From positions 1 through 64,000 of the forward strand of contig JAYMSP010000106.1 in the NCBI GenBank assembly GCA_036897095.1: 64,000 nucleotides of DNA, given 5' to 3'. This document shows positions 22,132 to 33,700 of this stretch, in pieces. Position 1 is the stretch's first letter. Each line of letters starts with the position of its first letter. The position numbers and the translations under genes are program-made. Below the pieces are notes generated by a model, which saw only the letters and a list, made by a program, of their open reading frames with translations, searched no databases and was not told the DNA's origin. The DNA comes from Plantago elongata (taxonomy: Eukaryota > Streptophyta > Magnoliopsida > Lamiales > Plantaginaceae).

Positions 22132-23802
22132 GATTTTGTGGAGTAGATGGAGAATTGGGAGGAGAAATTGAGGTGATGAGACTCTCAGTGAGGTTTGTCT
22201 CTTGTATTTGTGTGTGTGTGTGGATTTTGATTTGTTTTTCTTAAGTCTTCTAGTCCAACTCCAATTTGTAATAGTCCATGGGTTTTTCCACAAAATTTAA
22301 TCTTTTCTCTTTCTAAAAACTGTAAAGTTATAATAATTTTATAAAAAAAATTTAACCGTATAATATGTATATAATATATAATTTATAAATAGATAAAATT
22401 TACAATTTACACACTAAACTACATAATTAATATATAATATTATAAAATTCTCATAAAAATTTAAACTTTCCCATATTCATTTTTAATCCTTTTTTCTCTT
22501 TTAGTAGTACTAAGTACATAGAAAGCTTGCTTTGCTACTTCTTTATAAAATTTGGTATTTTATTGAACATACACATTGCCTTGGAGACTGATTAGGACAC
22601 AAAAAAGGGAATCTTGAAGAGAAATCATATAAAAATTGGATTTTTGATACTCGACCACTTTAGACTGTTTCATAAATAGTACTTTTTACTGTATTCTTAA
22701 TCTACATAATCGTTAAGAATTGCTTTAACCACTTCAGTTGGCTTGTGGAAAGATTTAGGAGCTAATTGACATGCGACTTAAATGTTTCAATTTAAATGTT
22801 TAAATAATGATCGGAATTGTAGTGGGATTGTTAAAATTGTGTTTAGTATATATTTATAATTTGATAGGGTATTATAAGTTTGTTATATAGGTAGAGAAAA
22901 ATATTACTAGTGTAAAAACATTTCGATCTTTGACATTTAAATGCCATAACAAACATAAAATTCCCAAGTAGCATCCAAACGGGCATTTAAATGCTACTCC
23001 AATCAGCCCCTTATATGGTCATAAAATATCAAATTTAGCTGAATTGCCGTTGTCGGTAAAATGGCTAAAAATGTGATTTTTCATTTTCCATTTTTTGTGA
23101 CTGGATAAATAACACCCATTATTGTTCATAGATTCTTCTTCCAGAGCTGTACCGGTGCCTCCTCTTTGTTCTAGCTTCTGACAGTTTGCGCATGAGCCTC
23201 ACGAGGACAATATTCATGGCTAAAACCAGGACAATAATCTTGGCATTATTTTCCAAGAAGCCCGACTTGAAAAATACGATGGACGATAAACGGTATATAA
23301 GTTATACACACAACCAGCAGAGTAGATTCTATCACAACCCACACCAGTTAAGAACGAACCAGCAAAAACCATTTTCACTACCGTATACACATAACAGTCC
23401 GAGCAGATCAAATGCATCGCAGACCACACCAGTTAAGAGTGAAATCTTCATGGTACGAAAAAGAAAATACCAGTATAAAACAACAGTAACATTATAAGAT
23501 TACAGAGTACAATACAAGTCAAACACAACAAAGTACAGTCTAAAACATAGATTATCCACAACATTTACTGTCCAACAACACACTTGAAAAACAAGAAACA
23601 GCTGCACCTGCAAATGCTCGAAGACAGCTAGCCGAACTTCCCTTATTGTATCTCCAGACAAATATCAGCAAGCACAATATATGTACATTATTAAGCCAAC
23701 TTGAAGCAGATGGTTTCTCCGGACCATCTGTATGTACAATACAAGTCTTATTCGGTTTGCCTCCTCATGCATTTTACCTATAAGTCGCAACGATATTTGA
23801 GT
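22132..23802. other. Intergenic stretch upstream of MSBP
   Basis: Promoter and 5' UTR of MSBP to about 22300, AT-rich DNA, a MITE at 22758-23010, then the 3' side of the F-box/LRR gene. No further gene; small ORFs at 23186-23497 show no domain. Confidence 0.4.
22758..23010. mobile_element. Tourist-like MITE with TTA target duplication
   Basis: Element of about 253 bp flanked by TTA on both sides (22755-22757 and 23011-23013). Ends are GGAGCTAATTGACATGCGAC and ACTCCAATCAGCCCC, an imperfect inverted pair. The right end matches the MITE at 3762-3911. No coding sequence. Confidence 0.65.
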
Positions 23803-25222
23803 TCAGAGAGCCAGAGATGCAACTTCATCTTCTTTCCAAAGATCTTCCTCGTACTTGTACCACCTCATCAGGCCTTCGTCATCCCTGGCACGTTTGCACA
23901 TGATGCATGAATCGTCCATGCACGTTTTAAACGTCTTCAGCCTGCTAGCCTTTTCTAGAATAGTTGGATCAATTTCCTTGAGAACTTTTTTGTTACCATG
24001 AGGTTGACAGGCTTCGACTAGGATGCAATGGGAGATGTTTAGCACTTCGAGCCCTGGCACACCATCCAAGATCACAAGCAGAGCGTCCCTGAACACCATA
24101 GAGCACCGAAGGCTCAGCACTTTTAGGTTTGGTAGAAAGAAAACTAGCAGGGACGCAAAGGAAATGTCGCAGGCGCCTGTGATCTTCAGTTCGGAGAAAT
24201 TTTTGCAGTTTTGGGCAACTTCCTCCATGAGATATTGAGGGAACCCCGGCAGTGTGAGTGACTCGAGATCTACCCACGTGCGAACAGCTTGGCACATCCC
24301 TGTCTTCTTTATTCTGTTTGGGGCAGGCATGACAAGACGCTTCAGAAGAGGACACCTGCAATCCACACAAATTTTCTGTCATCTTCGTGCTTATACAACT
24401 TTGAGTTAAGATAAGTGGATTAGCAATTCATAAACTTCTCGCAGAGAAATGCATCAACACATTCTGTGCTAAATGTAGCTCTAGTCCTAAGGCCCCTAAG
24501 TTTCCAGGTGGTGTTCTGTTTAAAGTGAAAATATGGGACTATTTCAATACTTGTTAACAGACCAAGTCCTTGTATATATGGGGAAATTACAGAGAGAGAA
24601 AAAAGGTCACCATACTCAATCAATTGAGACAAGACTTGAGCAATTACACTTTATTCTACGCATACAATGTAAAGATGATGCAACGATTGGATATTTGTAA
24701 ATAAGGAAGTTGATAATTTGATGTCAGGGTGGACACCATTGTAAGCAATATTCCAAGCAGTTTGCAAGAGCTCCAAGACAGATACAAACAACATTCAAGA
24801 AAAATAGTTCTCATAATCTCCCAGTATCAAACCAAATAAGGAAATAAGGGTGCCAGGACGTACCTTTCGGCTGCATATGTCAATTGATCATCACTCACAT
24901 ACAGACTGTAATGGAAAATCAGAGTTGTCACATTTCGGCAGCTCAGATTCAGAGAGATCTTCAAAACGCTAGTAAGTTGTTTGTCAGACCGTCCATCTAC
25001 GTACACATATGGCTCCAATGGTATCTTGATAAAGTTTGACCTCAGCATAGAAAGATCAAGTGTTTTCCACAGCAAAGGGTCACATGCTGCCAACCTCCAC
25101 GTGCTACAAACATGGGCAACGCCACTTATCAGCTCGAGAATGTTCAGATTCTGGAAAATCTTGACCAATACATCAATATCCAGGTCCTCCCATCTTTTCA
25201 AAACAGAGCACAAGTCATCCAT
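23803..25222 (-). CDS. F-box/LRR-repeat protein (At3g48880-like), 303 aa
   Basis: Two coding exons, 25222-24864 and 24355-23803, joined inside an Arg codon. The N-terminus is an F-box (RWEDLDIDVLVKIFQNLNIL, then WRLAACDPLLWKTLDLS). LRR-like stretches follow: CPLLKRLVMP, LESLTLPGFP, CKNFSELKITG, LPNLKVLSLRCS, VPGLEVLNISHC. The C-terminus is Trp- and acid-rich (WYKYEEDLWKEDE). It should work as the substrate adaptor of an SCF E3 ligase; the target is not known. An acceptor site just upstream of the ATG suggests a 5' UTR intron and a first non-coding exon near 26100-26290. The length matches the family (about 300 aa). Confidence 0.88.
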
Positions 25223-28020
25223 TTTGCAGTATTTATTTAAAATACTCCGATAATCAAGACAGTTCTGCACCTACAAAGGAAGCCAAGGTTTTATGAAAAC
25301 GACGTCATTGACTTTAATACTTTATAGTATCCGTACAAACTAGAATATATGCAACAATACATTCCGTACAAATGGAAGAACATTTACAAGACTCGAAACA
25401 TTAGTTTCCACATAATACGAAAGTACATTTAAAAGGTTTGTATACTGTAACATTCTCATGGTTGTCAATATTCAACCTTGTGAGGTTTGAAAAGTGATCA
25501 AATACAACACCGAAGAACATTTTGTTCTCGGACTAGAATAGTGAGGTATTTATTGAAAAAAAAGACAACTTCAGCTCAAATCTAGGTATTCAAGCAGGAT
25601 ACACAGACAGAAGAACAATGTTTACCATACACAATCCAATCCTAGGCGTTAAGAATGCAACCGAGACTAAATGAAATAACCAAACATTTCGAACGAACAC
25701 GAACTCAGCAGCAGCATCAATTACAACAGAAAACAAGCATTCGTATAACCACACCTCACACTTAGCAAATTTCATGAGATCTAATCTGATAGAAACCGGA
25801 AAAGGGGCAGATCTTCACATAAGAAATGCAGCAAAAACCGAAAATCACCTCAATTCACCTCGTAACATTCAATTGAAACAATTCACAAAACAAAAACCAC
25901 CATAGCCACACGAATTCAACTCACAAACATGCAATTGAAACAATTCAAAAACCGAAAACCATCACACCTCTATCAATTCACCTCAAACCATTCAATTGAA
26001 GCAACTTGCAAGCTGAAAACTATGAATTTAACTAGTGAACATTGAAACCATTTTCAATTTAAAAAAAACGGAAACATTTGAGAACTCGTTTCAGAATCCA
26101 GATCTCTTTTCATTTTCTACCGAAAACTTACCAGAAACGAACATGCGGTAAGTAAATCAACAAAGAACTGCCATTTTCTTGCTTCTCGGTTGTGTTGGTG
26201 AGCTGAATATAAAATGATAGCACTGGAAATGACGGAACTGGAAAATAGTAATAACTGAGATAAGAAGAAAGAATCAGATTCTAGGATCTGAAATTTATTC
26301 AAGTCTTTAATATTTTCAATTCGCTTCTTCTTTTATTACCAAGGCGTTTCTTTTGCATTTTGGTTTGGACATTCCTGTATTCATGATTGTCTTTCACTTT
26401 TCAGGAATATATTGCCTTTGGAACCCGGCTGGATCTGTCGGTCAAACCGGAAGTTCACGTTAAATACGGACGGTTTGAGAATTTTCAGGATTCTTATATG
26501 TTACTTTTTGAAACCCGGCTGGGTTATCGGTTGAACCGGTTGGTATGCGTAAAGTATGATAGTGTCAATTTCGGTCGAGGTGTTTATGGAATACTTTTGA
26601 AACCGGACTAGTTATGTCAGGCAAACCGCCAGTTCACGGGGAGTGGAACGATGTGGTTTTTTTAGACTTTGAGGTTGTTTCTTTAAGACTCGGTTGGTGA
26701 GTTTGAGTGTGCTTTGACATAGGTCAAATTGAAACGAAAAAAAATTAATTAAACCTCTTAGAGCTTAAATGTGTTAAATTTGTATAATTTAAATGATTGT
26801 TGATTGTATATTTTCTTTAACACGAAAAATACAATAACCATCTGACTTTTAATTGCAGATTATTGAAAATGCCAATGATAAAAAAGTTGCTCTAAATTTA
26901 AGATTTTAACATGGCAAATTCAATTACAATATGACTAACACTACTAGTCTTCAATAAAAATATTTAATAACGTTAATATTATTTTGAAGAAATTGGTGGG
27001 AAATGAAAACGGGAATAAAAAGTACATCTGACTAGATGATGTGTCTAGTATTAAATTATGTGTAGTCTAATTTGAAATCAAGTAAGATCCGCATTTTGTG
27101 ATTTCAAATTCAATTTTGACAGATGATTTCATAATGGGCTCTCCTTTCCTCGTTTATTTTGAAATGTATAAAAACTTGTAAAAGTTTAAAGTTTTTATGA
27201 TAGTCTGCAATAATGTATACTTATTGTGCGACTTTGTGTGTAATTTATAGAATTTTATCTACTTATAAATTATGCATTGTATATTAATTGTGCGGCTGAA
27301 TTCTTTTGTGTAAGACTCTCGATACTTTCTAAATTCTGTCTCTTTTGGGATGAAAATAATTATTAAGTGTGGACCACGTCTCCTAGTTGACAATCTCTTA
27401 ATATGTCATCTAAATTATGTTAATAACAACCTTTATAATATTGTATGTTAACAAAGTGAATTTATATATGAAAAATTAAGGATGTTAATAACACACAATA
27501 AATTTTGATTAAGAATATAATTTCAATCTCTAAATAAGTTAATCACGTACAATACCACTAGAGACTTTATATTTCGTATTATTGAATTCCAAGAGTAAAA
27601 AATTTATGAAAATCTAAATTTTTGGGAGAGTTTCACAGTATTGTATATTAATTGTGTGGTAAATATAAATATTATGAATTTTTGTATAGTTGAAAATTGT
27701 ACATTAATTATGCGGCTGAATCTTTTTATGTAGAATTCCCGGGAACCTTTTTAACTTCCATAAGAGTTTCTATGAGCAATCATTAGAATAACGTTTATTG
27801 GGCCAGACCAAGCCACTTATGGCCCCCCACAATTTCCCTTAATTATACGGACCTATAGGCCCATTAAAGTCAAAGACCCACCAAGAGTTGAGCCCAAATA
27901 AATAACCCGAATCCAGTTACAGTCTTTCATCAAAATCAGACAATTTCCAGTTTCACACATCTCTTTACTTTTTTGATCGATTCGATTTGCAGTACCATCT
28001 CGACGAAGAAGACGACGGAA
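25223..28020. other. Intergenic stretch between F-box/LRR gene and complex I gene
   Basis: The first kilobase is probably 5' UTR intron and promoter of the F-box/LRR gene. From 26700 to 27850 the DNA is very AT-rich with no gene recognised. A repeat lies at 26419-26640. Confidence 0.4.
26419..26640. repeat. Three spaced copies of a CCGG-rich motif
   Basis: A stretch of about 40 bp with core AACCCGGCTGG, then GTCGGTCAAACCGG and GTTCACG, occurs at about 26420, 26510 and 26599, with a period of about 90 bp. The copies are diverged. The AACCGG words stand out in AT-rich surroundings and may be the remains of a transposon end or a small tandem array. Confidence 0.55.
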
Positions 28021-29723
28021 ATGGGCGGAGGAGGAGATCATCACCATGGCGTAGATGCCGGAGATTTCAGGAATAAGGTGTGGAGTTTGACCGGTGGGCC
28101 AAATTGCCGGCCGAAGCATTGGAGGCGCAACACGGCCATCGCCATGTTTGGCATCTTCCTGGTCTGTATCCCTATTGCCATAAAATCGGCCGAGCTCGAG
28201 GTCTGTTTTTTCATCTCCTAGCTCCAACTAGTGTCGATCTGAATTATTTTTCGGTTTGCTGATTTTTTTTTTAATGATGTTTGGTGGATAATGATTGAGC
28301 TAGTAAACTGGGGCTTTATGTGCGTTTGCATTAATTGGATTGTGGTATGGTTACTAGAGTGTTGCATAGTTGTGGTAATTGTGGAATGTAATTTTTATCT
28401 GTTCGATCGAGCATTTTGTCAATTGAGACATTAAGCCTTGTTGATTAATATAATGATGAGAAAGGGAAAGAAGTAGAGAGATTTACTAGAGTGTTGCATT
28501 CGTAGTTGAGCGGTGTAATGTTTCAGACTTTTAGCTGCTTAGTTGAGTATTAAAGACTGTGATTGTTGAGATCGAAATAATCATCAGAAGGGGAACGATT
28601 ATAATCGAATATGAGAAAAAGGTAAGATTATGTGGTTCCTGATTTTTGTAAATTTGGAAGAACATTTGATTTCATGTAGGTTGTTACGTTCATCTGTCTT
28701 GTTAAAGATTTTAACCTGATCTGGGCAATAGGATAGTGGTGTGGTGAGAAACAGAAAGGTGAGTATATAATTATATATAGATAGATACTATAATGTTGTG
28801 TCCTTAGCCATGCTGTATTTTGTTTCGGCGGCTTGGTTAAGTATTCCGAAGTGATGAATGAGCCTAGAATGCTGCATCGGTAGTTGCTTCCTTGATTATA
28901 CAGACATGATAGACCATACATATCTATCTTGGCAGTCGACCTTGGGATTTGTTATCTTAATAGTCATAATAAGGAAGTGGAAATAAGTTTAATATAAACA
29001 GTTTAGACCTGGAGAAGACGTAGTTCCTTATCTTTGCAAGTATGGAAGAGTATTTGATTTCGTATATGTTTTGCTTTCTCTCCTTGTGATTATACACACA
29101 ATAATGATTTTCTAGAAAAGAAGTCAAAAGATTGAGTTACGAAACTGGAGGCAACCCTCCCTGAGCCTGACCTTCCCCTTTCTACCTTTATATACTGGAG
29201 CTGAGGGTAGCCTGCTTATTGTAGGAATTGGGATGGAATTTGCCACTGAGTTAGTAATAGTTATTAGGTTTTGTTCCTGTGCATGGGTGCAACTGTGTTG
29301 AACCCCAGTCAAGTTTAGAACTCCCTCTTGTACACACAATGCATTTAAATATGGGTAGCGGTACCTGCCTGCACCATCCTGGCATATTGGCCTACCACAA
29401 GGTCCACAACTACGTGGGAAATGCGAAGAAAGCCATTTAATTATTTGGTCAGGGTGATACAATGTGTTCTTGTAATTTGTAATGAATATGCTCTTATCTG
29501 ATGGTACTAAAATACGCTCACTAGTATCCACTATATTCTCTTGTGAAATCAGATTACTCCTGTCTTGTGATTCTATTTTTTCTATCCCCTGTATAGTACA
29601 TGATTTACTTATTTTTTGGAATTTCTAACCTTGGTATTTATTCTGCAGCAACGTCCCCATCATCCCATACACCCAATTCCTTCACAGATCTGGTGCAAGA
29701 ATTTTGGCAACAAGGAATACTAA
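28021..29723 (+). CDS. Mitochondrial complex I B15/NDUFB4-like subunit, 84 aa
   Basis: Two exons, 28021-28200 and 29649-29723, with a 1.4 kb intron in phase 0 (GAG/GTCTGT, TGCAG/CAACGT). The N-terminus is Gly- and His-rich (MGGGGDHHHG); then VWSLTGGPNCRPKHWRRNTA, and one membrane segment IAMFGIFLVCIPIAIKSA (residues 40-57). The end is QRPHHPIHPIPSQIWCKNFG. This matches the short plant protein of the Arabidopsis At2g31490 type, an accessory subunit of the membrane arm of NADH dehydrogenase; the B15/NDUFB4 label is from memory and less sure. The intron holds no gene. Confidence 0.82.
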
Positions 29724-30218
29724 TATGTGATTATATCCTTGCAATGCAATTACAAGAACCAAGTTGCACTCTGTAATCAATTATGACATTCTGGGAAATT
29801 TCCGTTTCTGGAACAATGACTGGTTTCCATGTTGGCAGAATAAGAAATGAGTTGTATTATTCAGTTGCTGTTTTATTAGTTCAGACTTCAAATCCTTCTT
29901 CTGGGTTATATGATATTTCACCATGTTTAATGTACATATTTGTCTCGCTCTCACTTAATTGTTCAAACAATTGTCTAGCTGCAACAGCGTAAAGCCACAA
30001 ACAATATTTTTTACTAGCCAATAACAAGATCAAATTCCAAAATTAATCGATAAATAGTTTCTGTCTTGAGCCTCTGTGGGAAACAAAAGAACAAGATGCA
30101 CTAATTCTACCGGTATTCTTATCCAGTTCAATATTGTACTCGGTGTATGTACATACAAAAACATGGATGAACCTCAGCAACGAACTATTTTCAGTCCAAT
30201 GCCTGCCACCGATATTGA
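29724..30218. other. 3' flank of the complex I gene
   Basis: Probable 3' UTR, then unassigned AT-rich DNA. Open frames here show no domain. Confidence 0.35.
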
Positions 30219-30548
30219 CCGGGATGTTTTTTCGTCTGAGAAGTTTGTGATTCATGGAAATTCCAGGGCTTTTGATGCTGCTGATGAGTTGAGTCCATCT
30301 TGATAGATGTTAGTTTCTTGTCTGTTAACTGTGAGGTACCTGGTTTGATAGTTTACTCTTGTTATCCGACATTGTGGTACATAATTCAGAATTTGCAAAT
30401 ATACTGCTTAGTTTTCGATCTAATTCATCTTGCGTATTCTTTCTTTCTGGTGAAGTACATACATTGTTATCGATAATTTGGAACTGCATCTGCTAAAGAT
30501 CGATATCCGGAGAGACGTTGAATTGAGATTGTGTGCATTGGCATTCTG
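30219..30548 (+). pseudogene. Inverted stray copy of the fasciclin gene 3' end
   Basis: About 330 bp match the reverse complement of 18409-18736 with few differences. The copy encodes only the last 27-28 residues (RDVFSSEKFVIHG to ELSPS, stop 30301-30303) and 250 bp of 3' flank. It is joined to unrelated sequence upstream, giving a chance fused ORF from 30076. There is no FAS1 domain left. The close match points to a recent event. It looks like a DNA copy, because it continues past the gene end without poly-A. Confidence 0.8.
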
Positions 30549-30794
30549 TATGAAGTGGCCTATTAACTGTACAAGTCTGCTTTCACCATTCTGTCTCTAT
30601 TACCTGTGAATCGATTGAAAGTGTTGCAAAAAGAATGGTGCAACCATAACTGAGTCAGTTCTAATACCTCAGGAGCACGAGTGATTTAAATCCTAACGAG
30701 GATATAGCTTTCAACTCGACAAATAAAGCAAAAACAAGGAATGAACAGATTCCCAGTTCGATCTTTATAGCCCAATTAGTGTGGAAAGAGATTG
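30549..30794. other. Spacer before MSH3 3' end
   Basis: Probably the 3' UTR of MSH3 near 30795. Nothing else seen. Confidence 0.4.
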
Positions 30795-33700
30795 TTACCT
30801 GTTTAATAATTTGCAAGCAAGGCCTTTAGCATGATTCAAGAAATGGGACCTCTTCGAAGCATCTTCTTCTATGGATGCGGCCTTTATGGTATTAAACAAA
30901 TCCCTGTAATTAGTCTCGAGTTCTTCCAAGTTCTCAACTCGTGCTACTTGCATGCCGGACGGAGGTACACAGGGATCCATCTCAAAATCTTCTGGATTAT
31001 TACCATGCACTGATTCTCTCAAACTTTTAACTAGCAGCTTGCCTTTCTCATTTCTTTTTCTAGATATTTTCATTTCCAGTCTTGCTGCCATTGATATGGC
31101 ACGTGCAATACACGATGAAGGTAACTGCAATAATATGCAATCATGAGTAAAGCATAAAGTGATAAAACAAAGGTGTGGCCAAATGCCAAAATTGGTCAGA
31201 AAGACAAGACAGTAGGCAAAATCACTAAATCGGTTATATTGTTTCACTCATAGAACCTTACAAACTAAGAGATGTTTAGATAAAATGTTAAAAGAAGAAC
31301 AGAGCTTACTTGTGCAAGCTGAGCAACTTTAAACCCAAAGCTTCTCTCTGATACACCAGGAACAAGTTTGTAAAGGTATATTACATCTTCGTGGTTCACA
31401 GTATCCATATGTTGATCTAAATCCAAGTCGATATCTTTCTTCTTCTGTGGTGTCAAATATGACACATGGTATGCTCCTATAGAGCCTGGGAATTCGTTTC
31501 TGATGTTAACTATTTCTGGGTAATGGGTAACAAAGAGTGTCATACATCTTTTGTGCTCTAGCAGATAATGCAATGTAGCATAAGCGATTGCAACGCCATC
31601 ATGAGTACTGGTGCCTCGGCCGAGTTCATCAATTATAACCAAGGAATGGGGTGAGCAATGCTGGAGAATATGAGATGCCTCACTTAATTCTTCTAAGAAG
31701 GTACTTCTTCCCAGCTGAATACTGTCAGAAGCTCCCATTCGTGTGTAAATGCCATCCAACACATGCAGTTTTGCAGATGATGCTGGCACATATGAACCAA
31801 CCTAGAAGCAACAGATTCACAGATGTTTGGCATTATATACAATCATAGTCTATGCAAAAGAGGGACAAGAGAACAAACTAATGGGCCACAAAATGAGCAA
31901 ATATAAAAACAAACTAAGCGCCCTTTTCTTCTTTAAATTTAAAGGAACAAAAGTTCTTATAAAAGACTGAAATGGAATTTACCTGAGCCATGAGACTTAT
32001 AAGAGCAACTTGGCGAATATAGCAGCTCTTCCCACCCATGTTGGGTCCAGTAACAATCTGACAGTACTCACCATTTTCATGCAAATTTGTGTCATTTGGG
32101 ACAAAACTATCCTGTAATATGTTCTCCATAACCTGATCCAATTCAAGATCATGGCCAGCTAAGTTTAACAAATAAAGTAGAAAGAAATGAAAATGGTGAG
32201 GCAGGAGAAAGGGCCATACAGGATGCCGACCAGAAGAAATCTGGATTTGTACAGGTTCATGATCACCGATAAAAATGGGCCGCACATAGTTCTGCAGCCA
32301 TTGAGCAGAAAAAGTTATCAGAACAAGCTATTTCAAAAGGCTGGCCATTTTAAAATGGCTCATGGGTCTGTAGTACCATAAAATAAATAACCTTTGTCCT
32401 TGAAAGCATGGCAAGAGAATACAGGCAATCCAACACAGCTAATGCTTGGACAGCAGCTTGAAACTCAGAATAATATCCACCAAATGTCTTCAAGAAACTA
32501 CGCCATGTGGTACGGCATGCAACAGAAAGCTCCTCCTTTGCCAGAGTTAGCTGGTCTAAAGCGCTTAGGACTTCAGGCGGGTGATAACGTACTGCTTTTT
32601 TTGTGCTATTGACTTTGACCCAGCTCGAAGGTACTGTGACATCCAGAGGCAGCTACAAAAAAAGTAAATGTTTATCAGAATGCAAAATAATAGAACTACT
32701 GAACTATATAGACATCAATATTAAAAGGAAATTACCAGGTTACTTAATTGCAGACAATACTGATTCATAACAGTTGTCTGGCAAACAATAGGTCATGGGA
32801 AACTGGGGATATAAACTCAACTGCTTTGACTGATTTGAAGACCAAAAACGAGCACTACATTATTTAAGACCAACACCAAATGGTAATTTGCACAAGTCAC
32901 AATTCTCAAATCTAGAGAATCTTAAGTGACATGAATAAACTTTTTACGCGATATCCTTTTGAAATGCAGCTTATACACGGAGACCAAAACAATGGAGGAC
33001 AATGGATAGTGCATGTTATAAGGATTATAATGCAAGTACTAAAGTTATATATCACTGGAGTACCTCTATCAAATGGGATATTCCAGAGACACTCATAAAT
33101 TCAAGTCTGCTCATCCGCAGCTGTTTGCGATATAGTCCAATCAATTGATTCAGCTGTTCCTCTGCAATGCCAGCTTTGGTCCTGGCAGCAGCTACCTGCA
33201 TTACCGCAGCTTAACAAAACAATGAATATCTAATTCTGAAGAGGTGGAAATAAAATATTTAAAAAAATCGGTCGAGCACAACAATGAGACAATCAACTGA
33301 ACCTCTGGGAATCTTCCATCAGCAACAACAAAAAGATTAAGGAGATCTCGTTGATCAGCTGCTTCTTTGTTCAGTGCAGACAAAAGTCTCACTGCAGTAT
33401 TGATAACACTGGAAGATGAAGCTGTCAATATCATTTTTCTAAGCAGAACCGAGTGCACAATTCTCACTTCTTGGAAATTGTTTTCACCATCTACTTCAAC
33501 ATGAAGTTGCCGAAGCTGCTTCCCGGCAACTAAGATAGCTTGAATGACTGAGATAAACTACACCATGATGCAACAGAAGGTTGTCATCGATATTCATGTA
33601 ACTAGAATGACACAGAAATAGCTTTAAATGGGACTGCAATTACTATAATTGGTGACAGAAGACCAACTTAACTGCGAGAAACTGACAACATCTATCACTA

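Noticed and set aside
29124-29531. Minus ORF of 135 residues in the complex I gene intron
   Set aside because: No recognisable domain. It lies in an intron on the opposite strand and has no start context or splice partner that could be supported.
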